Assembly: GCF_004348455.1 (NCBI RefSeq)
Contig: NZ_SMKA01000001.1
Location: 62,001-126,000, forward strand
Length of the DNA stretch: 64,000 nt
Origin: Kribbella albertanoniae
GTDB taxonomy: Bacteria; Actinomycetota; Actinomycetes; Propionibacteriales; Kribbellaceae
Reading direction: 5' to 3'
Shown here: positions 18,023 to 26,602 of the stretch, one piece after another
How the letters are laid out: each line of letters begins with the position of its first letter
Numbering within the stretch: the stretch's first letter is position 1
Notes under the pieces: generated by a model
Databases searched by the model: none
What the model saw: the letters and a program-made list of their open reading frames with translations, nothing else
What the model was told of the DNA's origin: nothing
Position numbers and translations under genes: made by a program

Positions 18023-18502
18023 ATGTCGAACCCGGTCAACCACGGAACCCTCGTCGGCCGTCTGGCCCGTGACCCGATCCGATTCAACAACAGCGACGGC
18101 TCGCAGAAGGTCGTCTTCACGGTTTTCGCGGACCGCGACTACAAGAATGCCCACGGCGAAGCTCTGTCGGACGCGATCTCCGTCGAGGCGTTCGTGCGCA
18201 AGGAGACGACCTTCGAGGAGACTCCCTTCGCCAAGATTCATCAGGGAGACAAGGTCGCGTTGAGTACGACCTTGCGTATGGATTCCTACGTGCGCAACGG
18301 CGAGAACATCTTCGACCTGAAGGTCGTCGTCGAGAAGGTCACTTTCCTCGATTCGCTGCAGGTGACCCAGGCCCGCCTGGCTGAACGCGTTGCCGCTGCC
18401 GAGCAGACCAACCAGGCGGCCCGCGCAGCTGTGCCGGCACAAGCCAAGGCCCTCGTCGGGGCCCAGAGCTCGCCGATTGGCTCCGAACTCCCCTTCGGCT
18501 GA
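18023..18502 (+). CDS. ssb: Single-stranded DNA-binding protein
   Basis: 159 residues from the ATG at 18023 (AAGGAGA upstream). The OB-fold signature of SSB is visible: NHGTLVGRLARDP at the start, VVFTVFADRDYKN, DAISVEAFVRKE and KVALSTTLRMDSY. After a short Ala/Gln-rich linker the protein ends SELPFG, a weak version of the acidic DxxPF tip that recruits replication partners. It protects single strands during replication or conjugative transfer and fits the polymerase, primase, RecJ and topoisomerase genes of the element. Confidence 0.85.
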   Translation: MSNPVNHGTLVGRLARDPIRFNNSDGSQKVVFTVFADRDYKNAHGEALSDAISVEAFVRKETTFEETPFAKIHQGDKVALSTTLRMDSYVRNGENIFDLKVVVEKVTFLDSLQVTQARLAERVAAAEQTNQAARAAVPAQAKALVGAQSSPIGSELPFG

Positions 18503-18748
18503 TCACATCCGGCCAGCAACGCAAATACCTGCGGACGGGAACCACACCGGGCATCGGCTGCTGCCGGGAGATGGTTCCCGTCTTCTGGACAATGCCGCGC
18601 CGATGCACATCAGCGTGGCCTGGTCCTGGCCTGGACGAGACTCCGCACCCGGCCCGGCCCACCAGTCACTTTTCTGAGCGAACACCCGAATCCATCGCAG
18701 CCCCAAGAAGAGGCCCCACCATCGGAAATGAATTGAGAGTGCTGCCCC

Positions 18749-19204
18749 ATGCCCGAACCACTGCTGTCGAAGACGTGGCGCTTCCTGCACCGCGGCCAGG
18801 TATTGCGTACTGCGCAGGGTTTCCGCGCTGCCTGGGCCACACATGCGATGGTCGACGGACTCGCGCCACGCATGCTCTGTTCTGAGGCAACAGCGCTAGC
18901 GGACCTGCTGTGCGCGTTGGGCGAACCAGAGTTTGCCGGCCTGTTGCTGACCGCGCATACCGTCGAGCACGCGGGCGTGCCGGAGCGCGTGGCCCGCCAC
19001 CACGGCGATTCCAGGATCGACCAGGCCCAAGTAGAGGCCAGGCTCGCGCATTGGCCGGACTGGAACGAGGTCAGACAGCCACTTCCGGCCGATGACGGCC
19101 TCGATGTCGCAGCGCATACAGCGGCCTGGGACCAGATCGCGACTACGGACCGGACCGCCGCTGCATCCGGCCGGCCATCTGGGCTGCCAGGTGCTGAGCA
19201 GTAG
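18749..19204 (+). CDS. Small protein, unknown
   Basis: 151 residues, mostly helical (ATHAMVDGLAPRMLCSEATA, LLCALGEPEFAGLLLTAHTV), with a short His-rich segment (RVARHHGD). The ribosome binding site is weak (GAGAG). No family recognised; soluble, no signal. Follows ssb by about 250 bases. Confidence 0.5.
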   Translation: MPEPLLSKTWRFLHRGQVLRTAQGFRAAWATHAMVDGLAPRMLCSEATALADLLCALGEPEFAGLLLTAHTVEHAGVPERVARHHGDSRIDQAQVEARLAHWPDWNEVRQPLPADDGLDVAAHTAAWDQIATTDRTAAASGRPSGLPGAEQ

Positions 19205-19394
19205 CCCGAGACGCTTCAGGCCCGCGACGAGGCCTGCCGGTGGCCACCAACGTGAGGTCCGATGGCAAGTTGCCGCCCTTCACGTACTTGCCAAGGGCAC
19301 CGACACCGATGAGTCGCCCAATTCACCCCAGCCCATCACGCGTCACAGATCGACAGCGTCTGTCTGTGGCATTCCCCAGAGGAGATAGCACGCG

Positions 19395-19745
19395 ATGCAG
19401 CTCATCAACGACCGCTCCGAGTACGCACAGTTCACCGACGAGCACCTGACCAGCACCGACTGGCAGCACGCTGCCGAGAGCTACCTCGACGCCAGAGTCG
19501 AGGGACGCGCGTTCACTGCCCACGGCCACTGGCCCCGCGCGGTCCAGCGCACCCTGAAGCAACCACTCGAGCAGCACGTGATCTTCTCTCGCATAATTCG
19601 CGATGAGTTCACCGGCGCGGTGATGGTCGCGACCGACATCGCCGCGGTCAACCTCGCCACCTTGTGCGCCTGGGCCGCGGAACCACCGCAGAACCAGACA
19701 GCCCAGTCCGATGGCATCGACTGTCATCGACGAACCCCGGAATGA
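19395..19745 (+). CDS. Small protein, unknown
   Basis: 116 residues, ATG 19395 with GAGGAG upstream. Mixed helical protein with a hydrophobic stretch (AVMVATDIAAVNLATLCAWA) that may be buried or a single membrane-associated helix. No recognised family. Confidence 0.5.
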   Translation: MQLINDRSEYAQFTDEHLTSTDWQHAAESYLDARVEGRAFTAHGHWPRAVQRTLKQPLEQHVIFSRIIRDEFTGAVMVATDIAAVNLATLCAWAAEPPQNQTAQSDGIDCHRRTPE

Positions 19746-19757
19746 GGTGATGGCTGG

Positions 19758-20048
19758 ATGAGCCAGCCCGTCGCGGTGTCGGACCTGAATCCAGGCGACT
19801 ACGTATGGGACATCGGGTGGACAACGCCACTGTTCGTGACAGGAGTGTCGACCCCCATGCACCCGGCACTGGAAACTGCCGGCTACCTGGTCGTCGCCGG
19901 TCACCGGTACCTACTCACCGAGAACCACTGGAGCCCGCGCGAACAGAAGCTCACCCACCGGGCCAACAAGCAACTGACACTCGATGATCCGGCCGCGGCC
20001 GCCTCGATCTACGGCGCACCGGCAGGCAAGGAAACGATCGATGGCTAG
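19758..20048 (+). CDS. Small protein, unknown
   Basis: 96 residues, 12 bases after the previous stop, so probably co-transcribed. It begins SQPVAVSDLNPGDYVWDIGW and looks like a small beta-barrel-type fold (PLFVTGVST, YLVVAGHRYLL). No family recognised. Confidence 0.5.
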   Translation: MSQPVAVSDLNPGDYVWDIGWTTPLFVTGVSTPMHPALETAGYLVVAGHRYLLTENHWSPREQKLTHRANKQLTLDDPAAAASIYGAPAGKETIDG

Positions 20049-20155
20049 AACGATCACCACCATCAAGCCCACCACGGTCTAACGCGGCACCGTCTCCAGA
20101 TCCAAGCCACGAACACCGGACGATCTACAGAGCCACCGGAGCCACGGAGGAAGCC

Positions 20156-20386
20156 GTGAGTCAAGAATCTCAAGGCGAGATCGATGCTGCATGGCAAGCC
20201 ATGAAGCTCAAGCACGGTTGTGTCTGTCTGAAGAACCAGACCTCTCCTGAGTGCAACCTGCACAAGGACCAGAAGGAAATTTCGGTCATGTTCCAGGGGC
20301 TCTTCGACAAGGCCGCTGACATCACCGACATCGAGTTCAGCCATCGCATGGACGCCCTCCACATCGATATCTACGGGGAGGCGTAG
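20156..20386 (+). CDS. Small Cys-rich protein, possible zinc binder
   Basis: 76 residues from GTG 20156 with GGAGG upstream. A CxC ... C ... H arrangement (HGCVCLKNQTSPECNLH) near residues 21-37 could bind zinc. The rest is acidic and helical (FQGLFDKAADITDIEF). No known family. Confidence 0.5.
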   Translation: MSQESQGEIDAAWQAMKLKHGCVCLKNQTSPECNLHKDQKEISVMFQGLFDKAADITDIEFSHRMDALHIDIYGEA

Positions 20387-20453
20387 CGAGCAAATCCGAA
20401 CCATCGCCTGGTGCCGGCGGCCCCGTTGAGCACACCAAGCTGAGGAGCGCTGC

Positions 20454-20828
20454 TTGACCAACCTCGTCCACAAGTACGCCGAACTGCAATACACAATTCC
20501 CAGGGCCACCGCCGCGACGATCCTGCATCGGGCAGCCGCCGACCCGAACGACCAAGTGACGCTGATCGCCGACGAAGGCGGCATCACTGCCACTGTCACC
20601 CTGCAGACCGGATACGACAGCGCCGCCCAAGCGACCAGCGACGCGGTGACTCTGGTCAGCGCCGAGATGTACCGCCATACCCGTCAGCAAAGTGGCATCC
20701 CGGCGCCCTGGCGGGTGCTGATCGTCGACCGCGACGGCATGGCCGACCACCTCGCACATCCGCATGCCACCACCGGCCCCGAAACATTGTCTCCGCACGA
20801 TGACGGCTTGGCCGGAACCACATCCTGA
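20454..20828 (+). CDS. Small protein, unknown
   Basis: 124 residues from TTG 20454, chosen because GAGGAG sits nine bases upstream and no ATG is near. Alpha/beta content (ATAATILHRAAADP, ITATVTLQTGYDSA, WRVLIVDRDGMADH). No recognised motif. Last gene before a strong terminator at 20961-21001. Confidence 0.5.
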   Translation: MTNLVHKYAELQYTIPRATAATILHRAAADPNDQVTLIADEGGITATVTLQTGYDSAAQATSDAVTLVSAEMYRHTRQQSGIPAPWRVLIVDRDGMADHLAHPHATTGPETLSPHDDGLAGTTS

Positions 20829-20960
20829 TCCACACCGTGGTCATCGAATGCCCTGGTTAGAGCCCAGGCCGGACGGGGACCCCTCAGCGGCGACGACCGT
20901 GAGGATCAGCAGCCAGGCAGATTCCCGCTGACCTGGACCGACAAATCGAGTACTCCGGGC

Positions 20961-21001
20961 GACCCCCGCCGATCGAGCCTGGCGCTCAGTCGGCGGGGGT
21001 C
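20961..21001 (+). terminator. Rho-independent terminator
   Basis: Perfect 12-base GC-rich stem (20961-20972 with 20990-21001) followed by TTCTTTT. It closes the run of small genes starting at 19395. Confidence 0.85.
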
Positions 21002-21156
21002 TTCTTTTCCGCGCAGGGCAAGAGCCCGTCGTTGTGACATCTCGCCGTTTGAGGACTGCGGGTGAGGCGCCGGCCCCTGTGCCGGCTTCTGGCCCACTGT
21101 CACTCAGGCAGTAGCCGTCTGGCCATGACCCGGACGGCGGTTGAAGGGAGTACGCA

Positions 21157-21549
21157 ATGGCTGAAATCTCCTGCGCCCACTGCAGGAAGACATGGGACAC
21201 GCACTATCTGCGGCATGAAATGGGCTGGTTCAAATGTGTCGACTGTGGCGCGCCCATCACGAAATTCAGAGACGGGAGCTGGCAGGACAACCGCTTCCCT
21301 TGGCAGGGATCACCGGGGAACTGTACGCATCCGCTCGGCGGCGAGCTGCACTGGAACATCACCCACCGCGCTGGTGTCCCCGATGAGATCGCCGACAGCC
21401 TTGACCCGGAGGCCTGGTTCGAGGCTGTAGTTGCTGACCTGGGTTGTCCCGAGTGCGGGGTGCATGGCGGGGGCCCAGCACCCCGAATGTGGACACTGAT
21501 GCGGTGGGTGCGTTCCTCGATGAGGAAGATCAAGAGAGCGGCAAGCTGA
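21157..21549 (+). CDS. Small zinc-finger protein, unknown
   Basis: 130 residues, ATG 21157 preceded by AAGGGAG. Two CxxC pairs at the N-terminus (CAHC, CVDC) about 24 residues apart should form one zinc ribbon; a third pair (CPEC, near residue 96) precedes a basic C-terminal helix (RWVRSSMRKIKRAAS) suited to nucleic-acid binding. No known family. Flanked by terminators, so it is probably a single transcription unit. Confidence 0.6.
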   Translation: MAEISCAHCRKTWDTHYLRHEMGWFKCVDCGAPITKFRDGSWQDNRFPWQGSPGNCTHPLGGELHWNITHRAGVPDEIADSLDPEAWFEAVVADLGCPECGVHGGGPAPRMWTLMRWVRSSMRKIKRAAS

Positions 21550-21572
21550 CCGCCCACTGAGAGAGTTACGAG

Positions 21573-21603
21573 AAGCCCTGCCCAGCTTCGGCCGGCAGGG
21601 CTT
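21573..21603 (+). terminator. Rho-independent terminator
   Basis: AAGCCCTGCC (21573-21582) pairs with GGCAGGGCTT (21594-21603), followed by TCTTGTGTT. Lies 24 bases after the zinc-finger gene. Confidence 0.8.
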
Positions 21604-22167
21604 TCTTGTGTTACCAATCTGAACTGGGCTCGGCCTGATCGAGCACGCACCCCGACAGTCCGATCAGGACCCCACAGACTGTTGCCCTCGGCATTGACAG
21701 GTCGATGGTGCGAATTGCGTAGCACCGTTCAGGTGCCGACCGCGGGACCTCGCGCTGTTAGTGGCTTCGAGCCGGGCAGGGACGGGGCCATACGCGAGCG
21801 AGGCCCGGAAAGCGAATGCCCCGCTGGAAAGCGCGAAGTGAAGGGAGTACCTCTGCTTCGCACCTGCATCAGACGGGGCATTCATGATCCAGTCGCACTG
21901 AATCCACCAACCCATGACGGAGGTGGGTGCTCCCAGACCGAAACCATGCTCCCTCACCGTCGAGGCCAGACACAACCACACCCCGACGATGCCTGATGCG
22001 AGCGTCGACTTGACGCGACCCAGGCCCCACGCCGCATAACAGGACTCCCCGTTCGCTAGGCCTGCTTCGCTGTTGCGCTGCGAGTTATCCACAGGTAGTT
22101 CTGCAGGGATCCGGCTCATCGACCTACGATCGAGACTCAGACCGAGGTCACATGGGCAGGAGGCGGG
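21604..22167. other. Intergenic stretch with a DnaA-box-like site
   Basis: About 560 bases without a convincing gene. A perfect DnaA-box consensus TTATCCACA lies at 22085-22093. Frames on both strands are open but have composition unlike the real genes nearby. The promoter of the 22.2-32.3 kb cluster must lie here. Confidence 0.4.
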
Positions 22168-23469
22168 ATGAGCTACGGCAGTCCCTTCACACCTAAGCCC
22201 GGTGACGTACCCCTGTGGCCGCATGGGCGCGCCGCCGAATTCGATGCGATCCGGGATCTTGCTCAGCGGGTCGCCGCAGGGGAGGTTGGTGATACGAACG
22301 GCTTGCTGATTCATGGCACCCAAGGCATCGGCAAGACAGCGCTCCTCAACGCCGCCAACAGGCAGCTGGCCGATGGTGGCTGGCAGCTGGCGGTCATCAG
22401 CAAGTACGACTCGGACGACCTCAGCGACATCTTCCGCAACAGCGTCGACTCCCAACGGATGCGCGGCTTCGCGGCACGAGCTCGAGAGCGGTCGGCGCGT
22501 CTGAAGGGCAGCGTCCACGGCGGCAGCCTTTCGATTGGACTGCTGCGCGGTGTCGGCGCCTCAGTCGAGATCGGGCCCTCCAAGATCACGTGCGACGTCG
22601 CACAGCAGCTAGTAGACGCCGGCCAGCGTGCTGCCCGATCCGCCCGCCCCGCCATGATCCTGGTCGACGACCTCGAGAACTGGTCGCCTTCCGAGCTCCG
22701 GCAGCTCTGTACCGGTCTCGAGCAATGCTCACGGGCGGGGTCTCCGGTCGGCGTGATTGCCACCAGCGCTCCCGCCGGCGACCTACGGCTCGCCCGGGCC
22801 GATCGCGCTGGTGTCATCAACGCCCGTCGGCTCGGTCCCCTGACACCAAGCGAGGCCCAGGCGGTCTTGCTGCACACGGCCGGAGCGCGCGGAATCGCTA
22901 TCGAGCCGGGCGCCTACGAGCGACTCCTGACCTTCTCGCAGGGACATCCACAACGCCTACAGCTAGCCGCCCACGAGGCCTGCAAGGCAATGTCGCCCAA
23001 CTCAGCCTTGCTGACCGTGGCCGCCGCAGACCACGGCATCGAACGGGCCATCCCCAAGCTGGACCGCCAAGTCCACACACCGAAATGGCACATTCTGACA
23101 CCAGCAGAACAGTCAGTCGCACAAGCCCTCGCTAGCGTCGGTGGGAACCTCCCGCGCGACCGCGCAGTACTGCGTGCGCACCTGCCAAGAGCAGATCGGG
23201 CCCAGTTCGAGCCAGCCTGCGACGCCCTGGTGCGCAAAGACGTGGTCATCGAAGATGCGGCTGGCCGGCTTGCTTTCAGCAACCCCGGCACAGAAGCCTG
23301 GATACTGCGCCATCGCCCTCCCATCGGCTCTCCGATCCACGTCTTGCGGGGATCGCCACAGCAGCGTCCACTAAGCTCCCTGACTGCTGGCTCTGGACGA
23401 CGAGCCAAGCAACTAGGCCAAGGTGCAAGCGCAGACCAGCGCAGCCGACGAGGGATTGGCGGGCCATGA
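22168..23469 (+). CDS. AAA/STAND-type ATPase with C-terminal winged helix
   Basis: 433 residues. Walker A GTQGIGKTAL (K56), Walker B MILVDDLENW near residue 168, and a sensor-1-like VGVIATSAP follow in order, as in ORC/Cdc6-like and STAND ATPases. Residues about 310-390 (LPRDRAVLRAHLPRADRAQF, LVRKDVVIEDAAGRLAFS) look like a winged-helix domain, and the tail is basic and disordered. ATG 22168 has GGAGGCGGG upstream. It leads the cluster and is coupled to the next gene by ATGA. A regulatory or assembly role for the ATPase pair downstream is inferred. Confidence 0.7.
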   Translation: MSYGSPFTPKPGDVPLWPHGRAAEFDAIRDLAQRVAAGEVGDTNGLLIHGTQGIGKTALLNAANRQLADGGWQLAVISKYDSDDLSDIFRNSVDSQRMRGFAARARERSARLKGSVHGGSLSIGLLRGVGASVEIGPSKITCDVAQQLVDAGQRAARSARPAMILVDDLENWSPSELRQLCTGLEQCSRAGSPVGVIATSAPAGDLRLARADRAGVINARRLGPLTPSEAQAVLLHTAGARGIAIEPGAYERLLTFSQGHPQRLQLAAHEACKAMSPNSALLTVAAADHGIERAIPKLDRQVHTPKWHILTPAEQSVAQALASVGGNLPRDRAVLRAHLPRADRAQFEPACDALVRKDVVIEDAAGRLAFSNPGTEAWILRHRPPIGSPIHVLRGSPQQRPLSSLTAGSGRRAKQLGQGASADQRSRRGIGGP

Positions 23470-24014
23470 CTCAACCTGCATCAGCCGAACGCCAGCGCAC
23501 AGTACCCGGCCTGGATCTGGATATCGACGACGTCATCGACACCCCAGCCCAGGTCGCCGCGATCGCAGACGCTGCGTCCGACAGAGAGATGGCTGCGATC
23601 ATCCACTGCACCGAAGCACTCGCTGCCTACGTCGCCGAACTCCACGCCCCGCACGGCTTCGACCAGTTTCTGACGCCAGCCGAATGTGCAGAAGTCACAC
23701 AGTTCATCGCAGGACTGGGCAAGAACGCCGCTCGTGCTGATGAGTTCTTCGAGCCGCGGACCGGGCTGGAGCTTCGCCGTCGCAACCCGGCAGCCGGCTG
23801 GAACGCCACGACCGCGCGTGAGGCGGGCGTGCGAGGGACCGAGCTCCAGACACACGAAGGCCTACCGGCCTACGCGCTCGAATGCATCGCGTTGCTGCAG
23901 GCACTGATTGCCTATCTGGACGATTTCCACGGCACCGACGGCTTTCAGGAAGTACTCACGCCGCAGGAACGATCGAAGGTAGGGGAGCTGATCAGCCAGA
24001 TTCTCAGCGACTGA
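23466..24014 (+). CDS. Helical protein with internal duplication, unknown
   Basis: 182 residues, ATGA overlap with the ATPase gene. Two similar segments, ALAAYVAELHAPHGFDQFLT (about residues 57-76) and LIAYLDDFHGTDGFQEVLT (about 141-160), each followed by an xxE/RxxVxxxI helix, indicate an internal repeat. Soluble and acidic. No family recognised; tight coupling suggests it is a partner of the ATPase. Confidence 0.6.
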   Translation: MTQPASAERQRTVPGLDLDIDDVIDTPAQVAAIADAASDREMAAIIHCTEALAAYVAELHAPHGFDQFLTPAECAEVTQFIAGLGKNAARADEFFEPRTGLELRRRNPAAGWNATTAREAGVRGTELQTHEGLPAYALECIALLQALIAYLDDFHGTDGFQEVLTPQERSKVGELISQILSD

Positions 24015-24162
24015 ACAGCCAGCCGAAGGGGAGCACAGCACAAACACCGCTTGTGCATTTGTGAACCGACTTCGCCGGTTTGTGGTGCGCTGGGCACGTT
24101 CAGTAACTACAGTTGCCCTGGCGCGGCCCACTGGGGAGACCGCACGTTTTCGGGAGGATGCT

Positions 24163-24786
24163 GTGGCTGGCACGCGGGCCGGGCTCGAAGGTCGGCAGCA
24201 CACCCACTTGCTTTTGCCGCATGCCGCCTTGGATGCCCCGCAGCGAGGCTTGTTCGAGAGCGCGTTACGCCCAGCCGGCTGGACAATCGATCCCGACGAC
24301 AGCTCCAGCATGTCCCTACGCTGGAATCGGGGCCGCGCTGCCCTGCGGCTGCAGACACTCGGCTGGTTCCCACTACTGGTGACGGTCGGCCCGATCGGGA
24401 AGGCGACCGCGGTCCACCGGGATGCCGCAGCCAGGCTGACGGCGGCTGTCCTGGCCGGGCGCGGTATGAATTTCACCGATCAGCAACTGGTCGAGTACCT
24501 GCCGCAGGCACAAGCCCGCTGGCAGCGCGCGCTGATGGAGCGTCGGCGACTATCCACAGCGGAGCGACTGCTGCGGGCGCGCCGCTGCTCATACTGTGCC
24601 TCCTGGTCCGACACGTCCGCGACGCACTGCGCTGGATGCCGTCGACGGTTCACCGTCGCAGACGACACGGAATGGAACACCACAGTCAGCCGAGCGACGG
24701 CAACCGTGGCTGAGGCCGAGGCGATCCTCGCCGACCTGGCGCGTGGTGTGGTGCTGGAGCGGCTGACCGGGGCGTCGCATGGCTGA
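24163..24786 (+). CDS. Protein with C-terminal zinc ribbon
   Basis: 207 residues from GTG 24163, preferred because GGGAGG lies five bases upstream; an in-frame GTG at 24061 would add 34 basic residues but has no ribosome binding site. Near the C-terminus CSYC and CAGC, about 14 residues apart, form a zinc ribbon followed by RRRFTVADD. Overlaps the next gene by eight bases. Function unknown; likely part of the same complex. Confidence 0.6.
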   Translation: MAGTRAGLEGRQHTHLLLPHAALDAPQRGLFESALRPAGWTIDPDDSSSMSLRWNRGRAALRLQTLGWFPLLVTVGPIGKATAVHRDAAARLTAAVLAGRGMNFTDQQLVEYLPQAQARWQRALMERRRLSTAERLLRARRCSYCASWSDTSATHCAGCRRRFTVADDTEWNTTVSRATATVAEAEAILADLARGVVLERLTGASHG

Positions 24787-26602
24787 ACCGATCGTTGCGA
24801 CCCGTGAGGCCGAGCAGTGGGGCTGGGAGTACCGCGGGCAAGAGGTTGTAGTCGTCGAGCAGCAAGACCCACCAGTTCCCGCCGTGCCGCCCCCGTCGAC
24901 GCTCGCTACGCTGGAGACCAAGCGTGCTTCTGCAGCCCGGGTAAGTCCCGTCCTGACCTGGGCGACGGCGGGAGTCATTGCCGCAACGGCTGTGGTCTAC
25001 GTCGCCGTCGATCCTTTGCTGGCCCTGATGCCTGCCGTGATGGCAGTGGGTCTCGGCTGGTTGCGCTGGGGTCGTCCGGAGATGCTGCGCCAGGCTGCGG
25101 TCAAGGAGCACCAGCGGTGGCTGGCCGACTGTGTCACCACGATGGCCGGGTTCGAGCGGGACGTACAGGTTTGGCAGCAGGAGCTGAGCCAGCGGGAGCA
25201 GACGAAGGCGCTACAGGTCCGTGCCGTGCGTCCATGGGTGCCGGTAGGCCCGGTGACCAAGGAGCGCGTCGACCTGTACGGCGGGACCGCCGCCGGCTGG
25301 CGTGCTGCGCTGCTCGCGATGGGCAGCTCGCTGATGAGTGCGGGCGGGCGGCTCGTGGTACTAGACCTCACCCAGGATGCCGTCGTTGAGCCGCTGCGCC
25401 GCATGGCCGGCGAATACGGCGCACCGATGCGGTCGGCCGTCGTACCGAACGAAGCGAAGGCTCTGAATCCGCTGACTGGCCTGAGCCCGGACGAGATCGG
25501 TGTGGTGATCGCGGAAGGGCTGCGCGGGGCAGAGCCCGAGCAGAACGAGTCGCGCGGTGTCGACGCGAGCTTGGTCCAGCAGATTGTTGAGTGCTTGACC
25601 GATGGTCCGGTTACGTTCACGAGGCTTCATTTGGCGTTCCAGGTGCTGCTGCGGCAGCTAACGCCGGACCAGCGGGGTGAGCTGACGCGTCCGGAGTACA
25701 TGAAGCTGGCCGATCTGCTCAGCGAGTCTGCGCGGCGTACGGCGGAGGCGCGGTTGTTCCGGCTGGCTGCTGGCGTGCAGCGGTTGTCTGCCGTCACCGG
25801 AGATGAGCCGATGGACGGGTGGGACGGCGACGAGGTTTCGTTGCGGGTATTCGAGCTCTCGCCCCGTGAGTCGGAGCTGTCTGCTTCGTTGCTGCGGCAC
25901 CTGATGTTCCAGATCACGATGGTCCGAATCCAGCGCGGACAGTTGTCGGGGCTGGGCGAGCGCATCGTCGTGATCGCTGGAGCGGATGCCGTCGCGCGGC
26001 CGGAACTCGAGCGGTTCGACAGCATCTGCCGACGCAACGGGCTCCGGCTCGTGCTGCTGTTCGCGCATCTGCGCGACAGCGCCGTGGAACTCCTCGGCGG
26101 CGGCGACGCGGTGCTGTTCATGCGCCTCGGGAACGCGAAGGAAGCCGAGCAGGCCGCCACGTTCATCGGTCGGCAGCACCGACTGGTGGCGAGCCAGTTC
26201 ACGTACTCGCACGGGACGAACACGTCCACGTCGACGTCTGACAGCACCACGCGCGGAAACAGCGCCTCGACGAGCGACTCGGTCGGCGTACAGACATCGG
26301 ACAGCCGGCAGGCGACGTTCGGGCTGCTGTTCAGCCGGCGGCACCGGTCTGGTTCCAAGACGTCTGGTGAGCAGTATTCGTCGTCGACCACGGGTGGAAC
26401 GTCGTGGTCGGAGGCGATCTCCAGCTCGGAGTCGAGCGGCTCTACGGAGAGTACGTCGGTCGGGTATCAGCGCACGTACGAGTACTCGATGGAGCCGACG
26501 GTGCTGCAGGGCTTGTCACCAACCGCCTTCGTGATGGTGGACCCGCTCGATCCGGCGAGTCCGCGGCTCGGCGACTGCGATCCGCGGTTGGGGGATTCAT
26601 GA
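24779..26602 (+). CDS. Membrane-anchored TraG/VirD4-like pseudo-ATPase
   Basis: 607 residues. Two membrane helices lie at about residues 58-100 (VLTWATAGVIAATAVVYVA and PLLALMPAVMAVGLGWL). A RecA-like core follows: at the P-loop position the sequence reads GGTAAGWRAAL (168-178), without lysine, then LVVLDLTQDA. The Walker B position reads RIVVIAGADAV, lacking the acidic pair. The following segments (LRLVLLFAHLRDSAVELL, LFMRLGNAKEAEQAATFIG) match the late motifs of coupling-type ATPases. Residues about 480-575 are a Ser/Thr-rich low-complexity insert. Coupled to the active HerA-type gene by ATGA. Probably a catalytically dead membrane partner of that ATPase (inference). Confidence 0.65.
   Translation: MAEPIVATREAEQWGWEYRGQEVVVVEQQDPPVPAVPPPSTLATLETKRASAARVSPVLTWATAGVIAATAVVYVAVDPLLALMPAVMAVGLGWLRWGRPEMLRQAAVKEHQRWLADCVTTMAGFERDVQVWQQELSQREQTKALQVRAVRPWVPVGPVTKERVDLYGGTAAGWRAALLAMGSSLMSAGGRLVVLDLTQDAVVEPLRRMAGEYGAPMRSAVVPNEAKALNPLTGLSPDEIGVVIAEGLRGAEPEQNESRGVDASLVQQIVECLTDGPVTFTRLHLAFQVLLRQLTPDQRGELTRPEYMKLADLLSESARRTAEARLFRLAAGVQRLSAVTGDEPMDGWDGDEVSLRVFELSPRESELSASLLRHLMFQITMVRIQRGQLSGLGERIVVIAGADAVARPELERFDSICRRNGLRLVLLFAHLRDSAVELLGGGDAVLFMRLGNAKEAEQAATFIGRQHRLVASQFTYSHGTNTSTSTSDSTTRGNSASTSDSVGVQTSDSRQATFGLLFSRRHRSGSKTSGEQYSSSTTGGTSWSEAISSSESSGSTESTSVGYQRTYEYSMEPTVLQGLSPTAFVMVDPLDPASPRLGDCDPRLGDS

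Noticed and set aside
21664-22518. Minus-strand frame of 284 codons
   Set aside because: Overlaps the Walker A region of the plus-strand ATPase, whose motifs are unambiguous; its own translation has no protein-like features.
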